Shown here one piece after another: positions 33,536-41,925 of a stretch of DNA of 64,000 bases; the stretch's first letter is position 1; each line of letters begins with the position of its first letter. The position numbers and the translations under genes are program-made. The notes beneath the pieces are model-generated. The model saw nothing but the letters and a program-made list of their open reading frames with translations, had not been told where the DNA came from and ran no database searches. Source of the DNA: CAIYZT01 sp947461435 (GTDB lineage: Bacteria > Pseudomonadota > Alphaproteobacteria > Rhodobacterales > Rhodobacteraceae). The stretch covers positions 62,001 through 126,000 of the forward strand of contig OZ260083.1 in assembly GCA_965284435.1 (NCBI GenBank), written 5' to 3'.

Positions 33536-34399
33536 ATGGCATCGGGCACGAACATTCGCACCTTCTTTGAAGGTCGCTGGCACGAGGGCAACATTGCGGT
33601 CATGCGCGCGGCGGATCATGGGTCTTGGCTGGGGTCCACCGTCTTTGACGGCGCCCGCAGCTTTGACGGCATGGCCCCCGATCTGGCGCTGCATTGTGCG
33701 CGCGTGAACCGTTCGGCCGAGGCGATGCTGTTGACGCCCACGATGGCCGCGCAGGAAATCGAAGGGATCGCGCGGGACGGATTGAAGTATTATCGTGCGG
33801 ATCAGGCAACCTATATCCGCCCCATGTATTGGGGACAGGAAGACGATGGTTATGGCCTTGGGCCGCACAAGGATTTCACGGGCTTTGCCCTGTGTATCGA
33901 AGAAATCCCGATGTCTGCCGCCGAAAATTCCGTGTCTTTGACAACCACAAGCTTTCGTCGCCCTGTGCTTGCCGACAACGTGACCAACGCCAAGGCGGGG
34001 TGCCTGTACCCGAACAACTATCGCATGATCGCTGAGGCGCGGAAAAGGGGATTCAACAACGCCCTTGTCGCTGACAGCCATGGCAATGTTGCCGAAAGTG
34101 CAACGGCCAACGTGTTCATCGTGCGCGACGGGGTTGTCTTTACCCCTATTCCAAACGGGACATTTCTGGCCGGGATCACCCGATCGCGCCATATTCAGAA
34201 CCTGCGCGCAGATGGGGTTGAGGTGGTTGAAAAGGTCATCACCTTTGACGAAGTGCACGCTGCGGACGAAGTTTTCCTGACCGGAAACTTCAACAAGGTC
34301 ACGCGCGTGACCCGTTTTGACGAGACGGCCTTCTCGTCCCATGCCATGGCCTCGCGCGCCCGTGGTTTGTATTGGGATTGGGCGGCGTCGCTCCGCTAA
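33536..34399 (+). CDS. Class IV aminotransferase (branched-chain amino-acid type)
   Basis: A 287-residue fold-type IV PLP enzyme. The Schiff-base lysine is in VTNAKAGCLYPNNYR; the start of the fold shows GSTVFDGARSFDG, and the cofactor-phosphate loop is seen in TPIPNGTFLAGITRSRHIQ. Branched-chain aminotransferase is the usual call, but D-amino-acid transaminases and 4-amino-4-deoxychorismate lyases share the fold, so specificity is open. Start ATG 33536 has a weak site, AAAGAGG, 7 nt upstream. Confidence 0.85.
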   Translation: MASGTNIRTFFEGRWHEGNIAVMRAADHGSWLGSTVFDGARSFDGMAPDLALHCARVNRSAEAMLLTPTMAAQEIEGIARDGLKYYRADQATYIRPMYWGQEDDGYGLGPHKDFTGFALCIEEIPMSAAENSVSLTTTSFRRPVLADNVTNAKAGCLYPNNYRMIAEARKRGFNNALVADSHGNVAESATANVFIVRDGVVFTPIPNGTFLAGITRSRHIQNLRADGVEVVEKVITFDEVHAADEVFLTGNFNKVTRVTRFDETAFSSHAMASRARGLYWDWAASLR

Positions 34400-34451
34400 A
34401 GCTTGCGCAATGGTGCCGCATGACCGATAACTGCCCGGAAGGGGAGATATG

Positions 34452-34907
34452 ATGCGCAAGTTTCTGGTTGTGCTTGACGATACCCGCGAATGCCTGAATG
34501 CCATGCGTTTTGCAGCCTTGCGGGCCGCGCATACCGGGGGGGGTGTTCAGATCCTGTCGATCATCCCGCCCGAGGAATACCAGCATTGGATGGGCGTCAA
34601 AGACCTGATGCGCGCCGAGGCGCGCGAGCGCATCGAAGCCCATTTTGAGGTGTTTGCGAAATGGATGCGCGACAAGGTCGGGGTTAATCCCGAACTGATC
34701 ATTCGCGAAGGCGATCCGGTTACCGAAATCTTAACGCAGGTCCGCGAAGATCCGGAGGTTGGGGTTTTGGTTTTGGGTGCGGGCACCGACAAATCAGGTC
34801 CGGGGCCACTTGTAACGCAACTGACCAAATCATCGGGCACACTTCCCGTGCCAATGACCATCGTTCCGGGAGACATGAGCAAGGAACGGCTGGAAAGCAT
34901 CACGTGA
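34452..34907 (+). CDS. Universal stress protein family member
   Basis: A 151-residue UspA-fold protein with a single domain. It begins KFLVVLDDTRECLNAMRFA and ends in a strand near TLPVPMTIVPG. The ATP-binding loop of UspA (G-x2-G-x9-G-S) appears degenerate here (VLVLGAGTDKSGPGPL), so nucleotide binding is uncertain. I place the start at ATG 34452, with GGGGAG 5 nt upstream; ATG 34449 overlaps it. Confidence 0.85.
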   Translation: MRKFLVVLDDTRECLNAMRFAALRAAHTGGGVQILSIIPPEEYQHWMGVKDLMRAEARERIEAHFEVFAKWMRDKVGVNPELIIREGDPVTEILTQVREDPEVGVLVLGAGTDKSGPGPLVTQLTKSSGTLPVPMTIVPGDMSKERLESIT

Positions 34908-34999
34908 TCCCATCGCATAGCGCCCTTGCACAATGTCGCCTTCGCACTGGCAGCATTGTCCGGTAACAAGACGGCGGGGGGAATGAACGGAGATCAAAG

Positions 35000-35158
35000 A
35001 TGAACCGCATTCCATACGACACCATGTTGCCGCTTCTGCCCGAAACACCGGGCAGCTATTTTGTTAACCTGCCCATCACATGCCACGGAAAACCCGAGGA
35101 ACCGCGTGCAGCGCTTGAGGTGATTTATGCCTATTATGATGAGCCATCCTGTCATTAG
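35000..35158 (+). CDS. Small hypothetical protein
   Basis: A 52-codon frame with GGAG 7 nt upstream of its ATG. It reads as a plausible soluble protein (PGSYFVNLPITCHGKPEEP, then LEVIYAYYDEPSCH) and occupies most of the gap between the stress protein and nfuA. I recognise no family. Real-gene status rests on the ribosome site and coding-like composition. Confidence 0.5.
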   Translation: MNRIPYDTMLPLLPETPGSYFVNLPITCHGKPEEPRAALEVIYAYYDEPSCH

Positions 35159-35209
35159 AGGCAGCCAAGGGGCGGCGTTGGGGCATGGATGTTTAGAACC
35201 ATTCCAATC

Positions 35210-35254
35210 TTGACTTTGCCCGCGGGCAGGCGCATATCCGACTGGAATAGTCGG
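35210..35254 (+). promoter_or_regulatory. Promoter and hairpin at the nfuA ribosome-binding site
   Basis: TTGACT (35210-35215) followed 17 nt later by CATATC is a plausible but weak sigma-70 promoter. A 6-bp hairpin CCGACT-GGAAT-AGTCGG (35238-35254) ends on the GGAG used for nfuA (35253-35256), so it could mask the ribosome site. Confidence 0.5.
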
Positions 35255-35263
35255 AGATAGCTT

Positions 35264-35821
35264 ATGTTCATCCAGACCGAATCTACGCCGAACCCGGCGA
35301 CCCTTAAATTTTTGCCCGGACAGGCCGTTCTTGACGTGGGGGCTGCCGATTTTCCAAGCGCCACTGCCGCTGAAAAATCGCCCCTTGCCAAGCGCATCTT
35401 TACCGTGAGTGGCGTGACCGCCGTGTTCTTTGGAACCGATTTCGTGACGGTGACCAAAGGGGACGACGTGGAATGGCAGCACATAAAGCCCGCCATTCTG
35501 GGCGCGATCATGGAGCATTACCAATCCGGCGCCCCGGTGATGGAAGGCGAAGGTCAGGCAGCACATGCCGCGCATGACGGGCCAGACGGCGATGTTGTGC
35601 GCCAGATCAAGGAACTTCTGGACACGCGCGTGCGCCCCGCCGTCGCCCAAGATGGCGGCGATATCACCTTTCACGGCTTTGACCGCGGCGTTGTTTACCT
35701 GCACATGAAGGGGGCCTGCGCTGGTTGCCCTTCCAGCACGCTGACGCTGAAGATGGGCATCGAAAATCTTCTTCGGCACTATATTCCCGAAGTGCTTGAG
35801 GTGCGCCCTGTCGCGGCCTGA
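35264..35821 (+). CDS. nfuA: NfuA/NifU-type Fe-S cluster carrier
   Basis: A 185-residue carrier that receives Fe-S clusters and passes them to target proteins. The N-terminal Nfu_N domain begins MFIQTESTPNPATLKFLPGQ; the C-terminal NifU domain carries the cluster-binding CxxC at Cys152 and Cys155 (GACAGCPSST). Spacing to a GGAG site is 7 nt. The downstream tsaB gene starts inside its last codons. A 6-bp hairpin covers the ribosome site. Confidence 0.93.
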   Translation: MFIQTESTPNPATLKFLPGQAVLDVGAADFPSATAAEKSPLAKRIFTVSGVTAVFFGTDFVTVTKGDDVEWQHIKPAILGAIMEHYQSGAPVMEGEGQAAHAAHDGPDGDVVRQIKELLDTRVRPAVAQDGGDITFHGFDRGVVYLHMKGACAGCPSSTLTLKMGIENLLRHYIPEVLEVRPVAA

Positions 35822-36440
35822 TATCGTTTTGGCGATTGACACATCGGCGGCGCATTGCGCCGCCGCTTTGCTGTTTGGCACCCACGAACCGGGGCGGAAA
35901 GAGACCCTAAGGATCGTTTCGCGCAGCGAGGACATGGCCAAGGGACAGGCCGAACGCCTGCCGGGGTTGGTGGACGCGGTGCTGCGCGACGGACAGGTGA
36001 ACCTGGCAGACATCACCTTGTTGGCCGTGGGTGTCGGGCCCGGAAATTTTACGGGAATCCGCATCGCAGTGGCCTATATGCGCGGATTGGCTTTGGGCCT
36101 TGGGGTGCCCGCAAAAGGCGTGACAACCTTTGAGGCGGTGGCGATGCATTCTGGCGCAAAGCCCTTTCCCTATTGGGTGGTGATGGATGCGCCACGGGCC
36201 GAGATCTATGCCCAAAGGTTTCCGCAGGGCAAGGCCTGCATCCTGACATCTTCGGTGCAGGAAAGTCTGGATGCCCCGGTGTTGCACCGCAATGAACTTG
36301 GTCCTGATGCCTTGGTCCGCGCAATCGCCGAGCACGCCTATCACACCCCGATCGACGCACATGCGCGACCGGCACCGTTTTACCTGCGCGCCGCCGATGC
36401 CGCCCCATCCTCTGACCCGCCGCCCGTGATCTTGCCATGA
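35796..36440 (+). CDS. tsaB: tRNA t6A-synthesis protein TsaB
   Basis: TsaB is an ASKHA-fold scaffold that works with TsaD and TsaE to form t6A37 in tRNAs that read ANN codons. Motifs: AIDTSAAHCAAAL near the start and VGVGPGNFTGIR. The frame opens with a TTG at 35796 and a CTG at 35808; no ATG or GTG precedes the conserved domain, so the start is non-standard and uncertain. It overlaps nfuA by up to 26 nt and rimI by 4 nt. The C-terminus is shorter than in enteric TsaB. Confidence 0.85.
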   Translation: MRCALSRPDIVLAIDTSAAHCAAALLFGTHEPGRKETLRIVSRSEDMAKGQAERLPGLVDAVLRDGQVNLADITLLAVGVGPGNFTGIRIAVAYMRGLALGLGVPAKGVTTFEAVAMHSGAKPFPYWVVMDAPRAEIYAQRFPQGKACILTSSVQESLDAPVLHRNELGPDALVRAIAEHAYHTPIDAHARPAPFYLRAADAAPSSDPPPVILP

Positions 36441-36847
36441 CGCCGGGCGCGATGGCGCAGATCCATGCCGCCGCCTTCACCATGCCGCGCCCTTGGTCTG
36501 AACAGGAAATTGCGGCCGCAATCGACGATCCTTGGGGCATCGTCGTGACCGAATCGTCGGGTTTTCTTCTGGGCCGGGTCGTGGCGGGCGAGAGCGAGAT
36601 TCTGACCCTTGCCGTCGATCCTTTGGCTCAGCGGCAAGGGACCGGCCAGCGGTTGGTCAGCGCTTTTGTGGCGCAGGCCCGCGCCAAGGGGGCCGAATCA
36701 GTCTTTCTGGAAGTGGCCGCGTCAAATGTGGCTGCGCGGGCGCTTTATGAAAAATGTGGGTTTTTGCAGCGCGGCCGCAGAAAAAACTACTACCGCGACG
36801 CGGAGGGTCAGGGTGTAGATGCTCTGGTCTTGGTTTGGGGAAAGTAG
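36437..36847 (+). CDS. rimI: Ribosomal-protein-S18-alanine N-acetyltransferase
   Basis: A 136-residue GNAT acetyltransferase. The acetyl-CoA binding motif is LAVDPLAQRQGTGQRLV (the R/Q-x-x-G-x-G/A loop), and the LEVAASNVAARALYEKCGF block is characteristic of RimI. The ATG overlaps the tsaB stop (ATGA); tsaB-rimI is a conserved pair. Substrate is normally the N-terminal alanine of S18, though GNAT specificity is not readable from sequence. Confidence 0.88.
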   Translation: MTPGAMAQIHAAAFTMPRPWSEQEIAAAIDDPWGIVVTESSGFLLGRVVAGESEILTLAVDPLAQRQGTGQRLVSAFVAQARAKGAESVFLEVAASNVAARALYEKCGFLQRGRRKNYYRDAEGQGVDALVLVWGK

Positions 36848-36876
36848 ATACCAATCAATAACCAATTTCTGACTTT

Positions 36877-36903
36877 TTGATCAAATACTGATCTTGTGAT
36901 CAA
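36877..36903. promoter_or_regulatory. Candidate operator TTGATCA-N13-TGATCAA
   Basis: Two perfect 7-bp arms flank a 13-bp spacer that itself contains CTGATC, so three GATC-centred boxes lie in 27 bp. It sits 28 bp upstream of the likely promoter of the nucleoside-transport operon, a place for a regulator. The FNR consensus is TTGAT-N4-ATCAA, which this does not match. Confidence 0.5.
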
Positions 36904-36930
36904 AGCAATGCATCCACTGTCAGATTCCTG

Positions 36931-36960
36931 TTGACCCTTCTTGAAACCTGCGACCTAAAT
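36931..36960 (+). promoter_or_regulatory. Predicted sigma-70 promoter of the nucleoside-transport operon
   Basis: TTGACC (36931-36936) and CTAAAT (36955-36960) with an 18-bp spacer lie 77 nt before the ATG of the binding-protein gene. A 6-bp hairpin GGCGCG...CGCGCC (36976-36998) follows in the leader. Confidence 0.55.
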
Positions 36961-37036
36961 CACCCACGACCCCATGGCGCGCGGCCGATTTTCGCGCCAA
37001 TAACGGGGCATATTGAACAATAACCGGGAGAAAACC

Positions 37037-38032
37037 ATGACCCTGATGAAACACCTGCTGGGTGCCTCTGCGCTGTTGGCTGTGACCGCTGGCGCGGCTT
37101 TGGCAGAACCTGCGATCATTTTCGATCTTGGCGGCAAGTTCGACAAGTCCTTCAACGAAGCGGCCTTCAACGGCGCGCAGCGTTGGGCCACCGAAACCGG
37201 CGGCACCTTCAAGGAACTGGAAATGCAATCCGAAGCGCAGCGCGAGCAGGCCCTTCGCCAGTTGGCCGAAGGCGGCGCCAACCCGATCGTCATGACCGGC
37301 TTTGCTTTTGGCGATTCCTTGAACATCGTCGCGGCTGATTTCCCAGACACCAAATTCGCGATCATCGACATGGTTGTTGATCAGCCGAACGTGAAATCGG
37401 TTGTCTTCAACGAGCATGAAGGCTCCTACCTCGTCGGCATGATGGCCGGTCTGGCCTCCAAGTCGGGAACCGTCGGCTTCATCGGCGGCATGGACATTCC
37501 GCTGATCCGCAAATTTGGTTGCGGCTATGCCCAAGGCGTCATGGCGGCCAACCCGGCGGCCAAGGTTGTCTTGAACATGACCGGCACGACCCCTTCCGCT
37601 TGGAATGACCCCGTCAAGGGCGCCGAGTTGACCAAGGCCCAAATCGCCCAAGGCGCAGACGTGATCTATGCGGCCGCTGGCGGCACGGGCATTGGCGTTC
37701 TGCAAACGGCAGCGGACGAAAAGATCCTGTCGATCGGCGTGGACAGCAACCAGAACTACATGCACCCCGGTCAGGTTTTGACCTCGATGATGAAGCGCGT
37801 CGACAACGCGGTGTACGAAGCCTTCAAAGAGGGTGACGCCCTGACTGCTGGCATCAATGTCATGGGTCTGGCCAATGACGGCGTCGGCTATGCGATGGAT
37901 GAAAACAACGCTTCCTTGGTGACCCCTGAAATGCAGGCTGCCGTTGACGCCGCTGCGGCGAAGATCAAGTCGGGCGAATTGGTGGTTCATGACTACATGT
38001 CTGACAACACCTGCCCTGCGGCAACGTTCTAA
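37037..38032 (+). CDS. BMP-family nucleoside-binding periplasmic protein
   Basis: A 331-residue binding protein of the PnrA/BmpA type. After a Sec signal peptide (MTLMKHLLGASALLAVTAGA and cleavage after ALA), it shows FDLGGKFDKSFNEAAFNGA, the BMP hallmark, GGMDIPLIRKFGCGYAQG and the VDSNQNYMHPGQVLTSMMK strand. ATG 37037 is supported by GGGAG 7 nt upstream. Known relatives bind purine and other nucleosides. It is followed by an intrinsic terminator that probably limits transcription into the transporter genes. Confidence 0.9.
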   Translation: MTLMKHLLGASALLAVTAGAALAEPAIIFDLGGKFDKSFNEAAFNGAQRWATETGGTFKELEMQSEAQREQALRQLAEGGANPIVMTGFAFGDSLNIVAADFPDTKFAIIDMVVDQPNVKSVVFNEHEGSYLVGMMAGLASKSGTVGFIGGMDIPLIRKFGCGYAQGVMAANPAAKVVLNMTGTTPSAWNDPVKGAELTKAQIAQGADVIYAAAGGTGIGVLQTAADEKILSIGVDSNQNYMHPGQVLTSMMKRVDNAVYEAFKEGDALTAGINVMGLANDGVGYAMDENNASLVTPEMQAAVDAAAAKIKSGELVVHDYMSDNTCPAATF

Positions 38033-38048
38033 TCTGACCTGATACAGC

Positions 38049-38076
38049 GGGCCGCCCAAATCGGGCGGCCCCTTTT
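38049..38076 (+). terminator. Intrinsic terminator after the nucleoside-binding-protein gene
   Basis: GGGCCGCCC (38049-38057) pairs with GGGCGGCCC (38063-38071) across a 5-nt loop, followed by C and four T. It lies 16 nt after the stop and before the ATPase gene, so it likely sets the ratio of binding protein to transporter. Confidence 0.75.
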
Positions 38077-38102
38077 CCTTTGCCCCTCGCGGGGGGGGCC
38101 AT

Positions 38103-38160
38103 ACATTCCAGGCAATCTGAACCTTTGGGCCTTTGGCGCCGCGCCAAGGCACCGGAATGT
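38103..38160. repeat. Nested inverted repeat in the importer operon
   Basis: Outer arms ACATTCC (38103-38109) and GGAATGT (38154-38160) enclose an inner near-palindrome GCCTTTGGCGC / GCGCCAAGGC (38129-38150) with one bulged T. It is 71 nt before the ATPase ATG at 38231 (104 nt before the preferred GTG). It could be an RNA-processing site, a protein operator, or a REP-like element. Confidence 0.4.
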
Positions 38161-38263
38161 GCTTCCCAAGTCCTGTATTGCCAAAGGCGCAGCATGGGGC
38201 CAACACTGACTGCAGAGCCGGTAAACGGCCATGACGACCATCAGGGAACCGAGGGGGCCAGCC

Positions 38264-39805
38264 GTGCCAAACGCCATACCAGCGATTGAGTTGAAGGGTA
38301 TTTCGAAATCCTTCGGACCGGTGCAAGCGAACCGTGACATCAATATTTCAGTGCCCAAAGGCACAATTCACGGGATCATTGGCGAAAATGGGGCTGGCAA
38401 GTCGACGTTGATGTCGATCCTTTACGGGTTTTACAAGGCGGATGCGGGCGAAATCCTGATCAATGGCACGCTGACCGCCATTCCCGACAGCCAAAGCGCC
38501 ATTCGCGCAGGCATTGGCATGGTGTTTCAGCATTTCAAACTGGTGCAGAACTTCACGGTTCTTGAAAATGTCATTCTGGGCGTCGAAGACGGCCCTTTGC
38601 TGAAATCCTCGCTGTCCAAGGCGCGGCGGGTTTTGGCAGATCTTAGCCGAGAATATGAACTGGACGTGAACCCCGATGCCCTGATCGAAGATCTTTCGGT
38701 CGGACATCAGCAGCGGGTTGAAATTCTAAAGGCCCTGTACCGACAGGCCGATATCTTGATTTTGGACGAACCCACGGGCGTGTTGACCCCCGACGAAGCG
38801 GACCATTTGTTTCGGATTCTGAAGGGCCTGAAAGACCAGGGCAAAACCATCATCCTGATCACCCACAAACTGCGCGAGATCATGGAAGCGACCGATAATG
38901 TCAGCGTGATGCGGCGTGGCACGATGGTGGGAAATGTCAAAACGGCCGAAACCAGCCCCGAACAATTGGCCGAATTGATGGTGGGCCGAAAAGTTCTGCT
39001 GGAGGTCGAAAAGGGCACGGCCACTCCGGGTGAGATCGTCTTGAAGGTTGAAAACCTGCGCGTTCGTGACGAAGCCGGCGTCGAGCGGCTGAAGGGAATC
39101 TCGTTTGAACTTCGCAAAGGGGAGATTCTGGGGATCGCCGGCGTGGCGGGCAATGGCCAATCCGAACTTTTGGCGGCTTTGGGCGGAATTCATGCCGCAA
39201 GCGGCCGCGTCACCTTCAAAGGGGGCGATCTGCCGTTGACGGGGGCCGGCGCAAATGGGCGGGCCCGGCGCGATGCCGGAATTGGCCATATTCCCGAAGA
39301 CCGTCAATCCTTGGGCCTGATCATGGACTTTACAGCCTGGGAGAACATGGCCTTCGGCTATCACACCTTGCCCAAGTACCAAAAAAACCTGTTTGAGATG
39401 GACAACAACGCCATCCGCCGGGACACCGAAGCCAAAATGGCGATGTACGATGTGCGCCCGCCGATCCCGACACTGGCCGCCAAGAATTTCTCGGGCGGGA
39501 ACCAACAAAAGATCGTGGTCGCCCGCGAGATCGAAAGCGACCCCGAGGTTTTGCTGGTGGGTCAGCCGACACGCGGGGTTGATATCGGGGCCATCGAATT
39601 CATTCACAAGGAAATCATCGCCCTGCGCGATGCCGGAAAGGCAATTTTGCTTGTCTCGGTGGAACTGGACGAAATCCTTAGTCTGTCTGACAGGATTGCC
39701 GTGATGTTCGATGGGCAGATCATGGGCTTCAAGGACCCTGAAAATACCAATGAACGTGAATTGGGTCTGTTGATGGCCGGTGTTTCGGGGGGGGCCGCAA
39801 AATGA
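38264..39805 (+). CDS. Nucleoside ABC transporter, double ATPase subunit
   Basis: A protein of about 513 residues with two ABC modules, as in sugar and nucleoside importers. The first has Walker A GENGAGKS, signature LSVGHQQR and Walker B LILDEPTGVLTPDE. The second has a degenerate Walker A (GVAGNGQSE), NFSGGNQQK and VLLVGQPTRGVD. I favour the GTG at 38264 because GAGGGGG lies 6 nt upstream and AIELKG is where the fold begins; an ATG at 38231 is in frame. It overlaps the first permease by 4 nt. Nucleoside specificity is from context. Confidence 0.9.
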   Translation: MPNAIPAIELKGISKSFGPVQANRDINISVPKGTIHGIIGENGAGKSTLMSILYGFYKADAGEILINGTLTAIPDSQSAIRAGIGMVFQHFKLVQNFTVLENVILGVEDGPLLKSSLSKARRVLADLSREYELDVNPDALIEDLSVGHQQRVEILKALYRQADILILDEPTGVLTPDEADHLFRILKGLKDQGKTIILITHKLREIMEATDNVSVMRRGTMVGNVKTAETSPEQLAELMVGRKVLLEVEKGTATPGEIVLKVENLRVRDEAGVERLKGISFELRKGEILGIAGVAGNGQSELLAALGGIHAASGRVTFKGGDLPLTGAGANGRARRDAGIGHIPEDRQSLGLIMDFTAWENMAFGYHTLPKYQKNLFEMDNNAIRRDTEAKMAMYDVRPPIPTLAAKNFSGGNQQKIVVAREIESDPEVLLVGQPTRGVDIGAIEFIHKEIIALRDAGKAILLVSVELDEILSLSDRIAVMFDGQIMGFKDPENTNERELGLLMAGVSGGAAK

Positions 39806-40956
39806 CAAAACTTCCAACTTGGGCCGATGTCGTTTTGGTACCCGTGATCAGCCTGCTGTTGGCGGCGTTCTTTGCCGCGATTGTCTTGTTGGCGATCGGG
39901 CAGTCGCCAACGCAGGCCCTGACGGTGATGGTCAACGGGGCGCTGGGATCAGCCTATGGCTGGGGCTACACGCTTTATTATGCCACTTCATTCGTCTTCA
40001 CCGGGCTTGCCGTGATCATCGCCTTTCATGGCGGGCTGTTCAACATCGGCGGAGAGGGCCAGGCCATGCTGGGCGGCCTTGGGGTGGCTTTGGTTTGTCT
40101 ATATCTGCCCATGCCGCATTGGTCGCTGACGCTTTTGCTGGCAATGGGGGCCGCCATGATCTTTGGCGGGGCATGGGCTGCGGTGCCCGCCTATCTGCAG
40201 GCCAAGCGCGGCAGCCATATCGTGATCACCACAATCATGTTCAACTATATCGCCGCCGCCTTGATGATCTACATTTTGGTCAATATCCTGCGCCCGGATG
40301 GCAGCATGGACCCGGCTTCAGCCCGGTTTTCCGATGCGGTGGGCCTGCCAAAGTTTCACGACATTCCGATCTTGCAGGATCTTTTCCTGAAGTATGACGC
40401 CGAGGGCGCGCTGAAACTTGGCAAAGACGGCCTGCCGACCTATCAAAGAGTGCCCGCAAACGTCACCTTCTTCATCGCGCTGGCGGCCTGCGTCGGGGTC
40501 TGGCGGCTGCTGTGGCATACCAAACTCGGCTATGAGATTCGCGCCTTTGGAAAACAAGAAAAGGCCGCGAACTATGCCGGCATTTCCAGTTTCAAGATCA
40601 TTATGGTGGCGATGATCCTGTCTGGCGCTTTCTCGGGGCTGATGGCGATCAACAATGTGATGGGTCAGGCTGAACGGCTGCTGCAAAACAGCGCTGAAGG
40701 GGCGGGGTTCATCGGAATTGCCGTGGCCTTGATGGGGCGGAACCATCCTTTGGGCGTGCTTTTGGCGGCCATCTTGTTTGGGTTCCTGTATCAGGGCGGG
40801 GCGTCCTTGGGGCTAGAGACGACGATACCGATCGAACTGCGCACGGTCCTGCAAGGGCTGGTCATCCTGTTTACCGGCGCGTTGGACATCATGGTGCGCA
40901 TGATGCTGGGCTGGTTCTTTTCGCCCCGACATGCCCAAGCGAAAGGAGCTGCATGA
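39802..40956 (+). CDS. Nucleoside ABC transporter permease, first subunit
   Basis: A 384-residue branched-chain/ribose-type permease with about ten membrane helices. It carries the NIGGEGQAMLGG stretch and the coupling-helix region RAFGKQEKAANYAGIS. The ATG overlaps the ATPase stop (ATGA) and the next permease starts at its stop, so the operon is translationally coupled. It pairs with that second permease. Confidence 0.9.
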   Translation: MTKLPTWADVVLVPVISLLLAAFFAAIVLLAIGQSPTQALTVMVNGALGSAYGWGYTLYYATSFVFTGLAVIIAFHGGLFNIGGEGQAMLGGLGVALVCLYLPMPHWSLTLLLAMGAAMIFGGAWAAVPAYLQAKRGSHIVITTIMFNYIAAALMIYILVNILRPDGSMDPASARFSDAVGLPKFHDIPILQDLFLKYDAEGALKLGKDGLPTYQRVPANVTFFIALAACVGVWRLLWHTKLGYEIRAFGKQEKAANYAGISSFKIIMVAMILSGAFSGLMAINNVMGQAERLLQNSAEGAGFIGIAVALMGRNHPLGVLLAAILFGFLYQGGASLGLETTIPIELRTVLQGLVILFTGALDIMVRMMLGWFFSPRHAQAKGAA

Positions 40957-41924
40957 TGGATTACGCAACGCTTTTGCAGATTTTGGACAGCACCATCCGC
41001 CTTGGCATCCCGCTTTTGCTGGCCTGTCTTGCGGGGCTGTATTCCGAACGCGCCGGGATTTTTGACATCGGGCTTGAAGGCAAAATGCTGATGGCCGCGA
41101 TGTCCTCGGCGACGGTGGCGGCGCTGACAGGATCTGTCTGGATCGGGCTGGCTGCGGGCATCGCAGGCTCGATGCTTTTTGCCTTGGTGCACGGCCTCGC
41201 CTCAATCACCTTTCGGGGGAACCAGCTGATTTCGGGCGTCGCGCTGAACTTTGTCGCCTCTGGTATCACGGTTCTGATCGCGCAAAGCATCTTTGCCCAA
41301 GGCGGGCGCACCGCCCCCTTGGAAGGCGGCGCGCGGTTTTTGCCCATCGATCTGCCCTTTGCCGAAGCGTTGCAAGGCGTGCCCATCTTGGGGCCGCTTT
41401 ACTATGAAGTGATTTCGGGCCATTCGATATTGGTCTATGTCGGGCTGCTTTTGGTGCCGCTGACCTGGTTTGTGCTGTACCGAACGCGCTATGGATTGCG
41501 GCTGCGCGCGGTGGGCGAAAACCCCGCCTCGGTTGATACGGCCGGGGTATCGGTGCGCAACCTTCGCTATTCGGCCGTCATGATCACCGGTGTTTTGTGC
41601 GGGCTTGCGGGGGCCTACATGGCCTGCGGGCTGCAGGCTGGCTTTGGCCGCGAAATGACGGCCGGGCGCGGCTATATCGCTTTGGCTGCCTTGATTTTCG
41701 CCAAATGGCGGCCATGGCAGGCCTTGGGGGCCACAATGCTGTTTGGCTTTTTTCAAGCGCTGGCCCTGCGCCCCGATGTGGTCGAGGCTGTCGTGCGCGT
41801 CAAGGTGCCGGTGCCCGCGCTGGACGCACTGCCGTATATCCTGACCGTTGTGGTTCTGGCAGGGCTTGTCGGCAAGGCCATTCCGCCCCGCGCCGGGGGC
41901 GAGCCCTATGTGAAGGAGCGTTAG
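40953..41924 (+). CDS. Nucleoside ABC transporter permease, second subunit
   Basis: A 323-residue permease, about nine helices. FDIGLEGKMLMAAM matches the NIGxEGQ motif of BMP-type permeases, and the coupling loop is RAVGENPASVDTAGVS. ATG 40953 overlaps the upstream stop; an adjacent ATG at 40956 lies 7 nt from AAGGAG and may be the used one. The next gene, purine nucleoside phosphorylase, starts 1 nt after its stop. Confidence 0.9.
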   Translation: MMDYATLLQILDSTIRLGIPLLLACLAGLYSERAGIFDIGLEGKMLMAAMSSATVAALTGSVWIGLAAGIAGSMLFALVHGLASITFRGNQLISGVALNFVASGITVLIAQSIFAQGGRTAPLEGGARFLPIDLPFAEALQGVPILGPLYYEVISGHSILVYVGLLLVPLTWFVLYRTRYGLRLRAVGENPASVDTAGVSVRNLRYSAVMITGVLCGLAGAYMACGLQAGFGREMTAGRGYIALAALIFAKWRPWQALGATMLFGFFQALALRPDVVEAVVRVKVPVPALDALPYILTVVVLAGLVGKAIPPRAGGEPYVKER

Positions 41925-41925
41925 C

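Noticed and set aside
34994..36064. Minus-strand frame of 356 codons opposite nfuA and tsaB
   Set aside because: Opposite two recognisable genes on the plus strand; no domain, and it spans intergenic DNA.
36877..36903. FNR-type site
   Set aside because: The dyad has a 13-bp spacer and TTGATCA arms; FNR requires TTGAT-N4-ATCAA.
36920..38326. Minus-strand frame of 468 codons opposite the nucleoside-binding gene
   Set aside because: Opposite a clear BMP-family gene; no recognisable motif and crosses the terminator.
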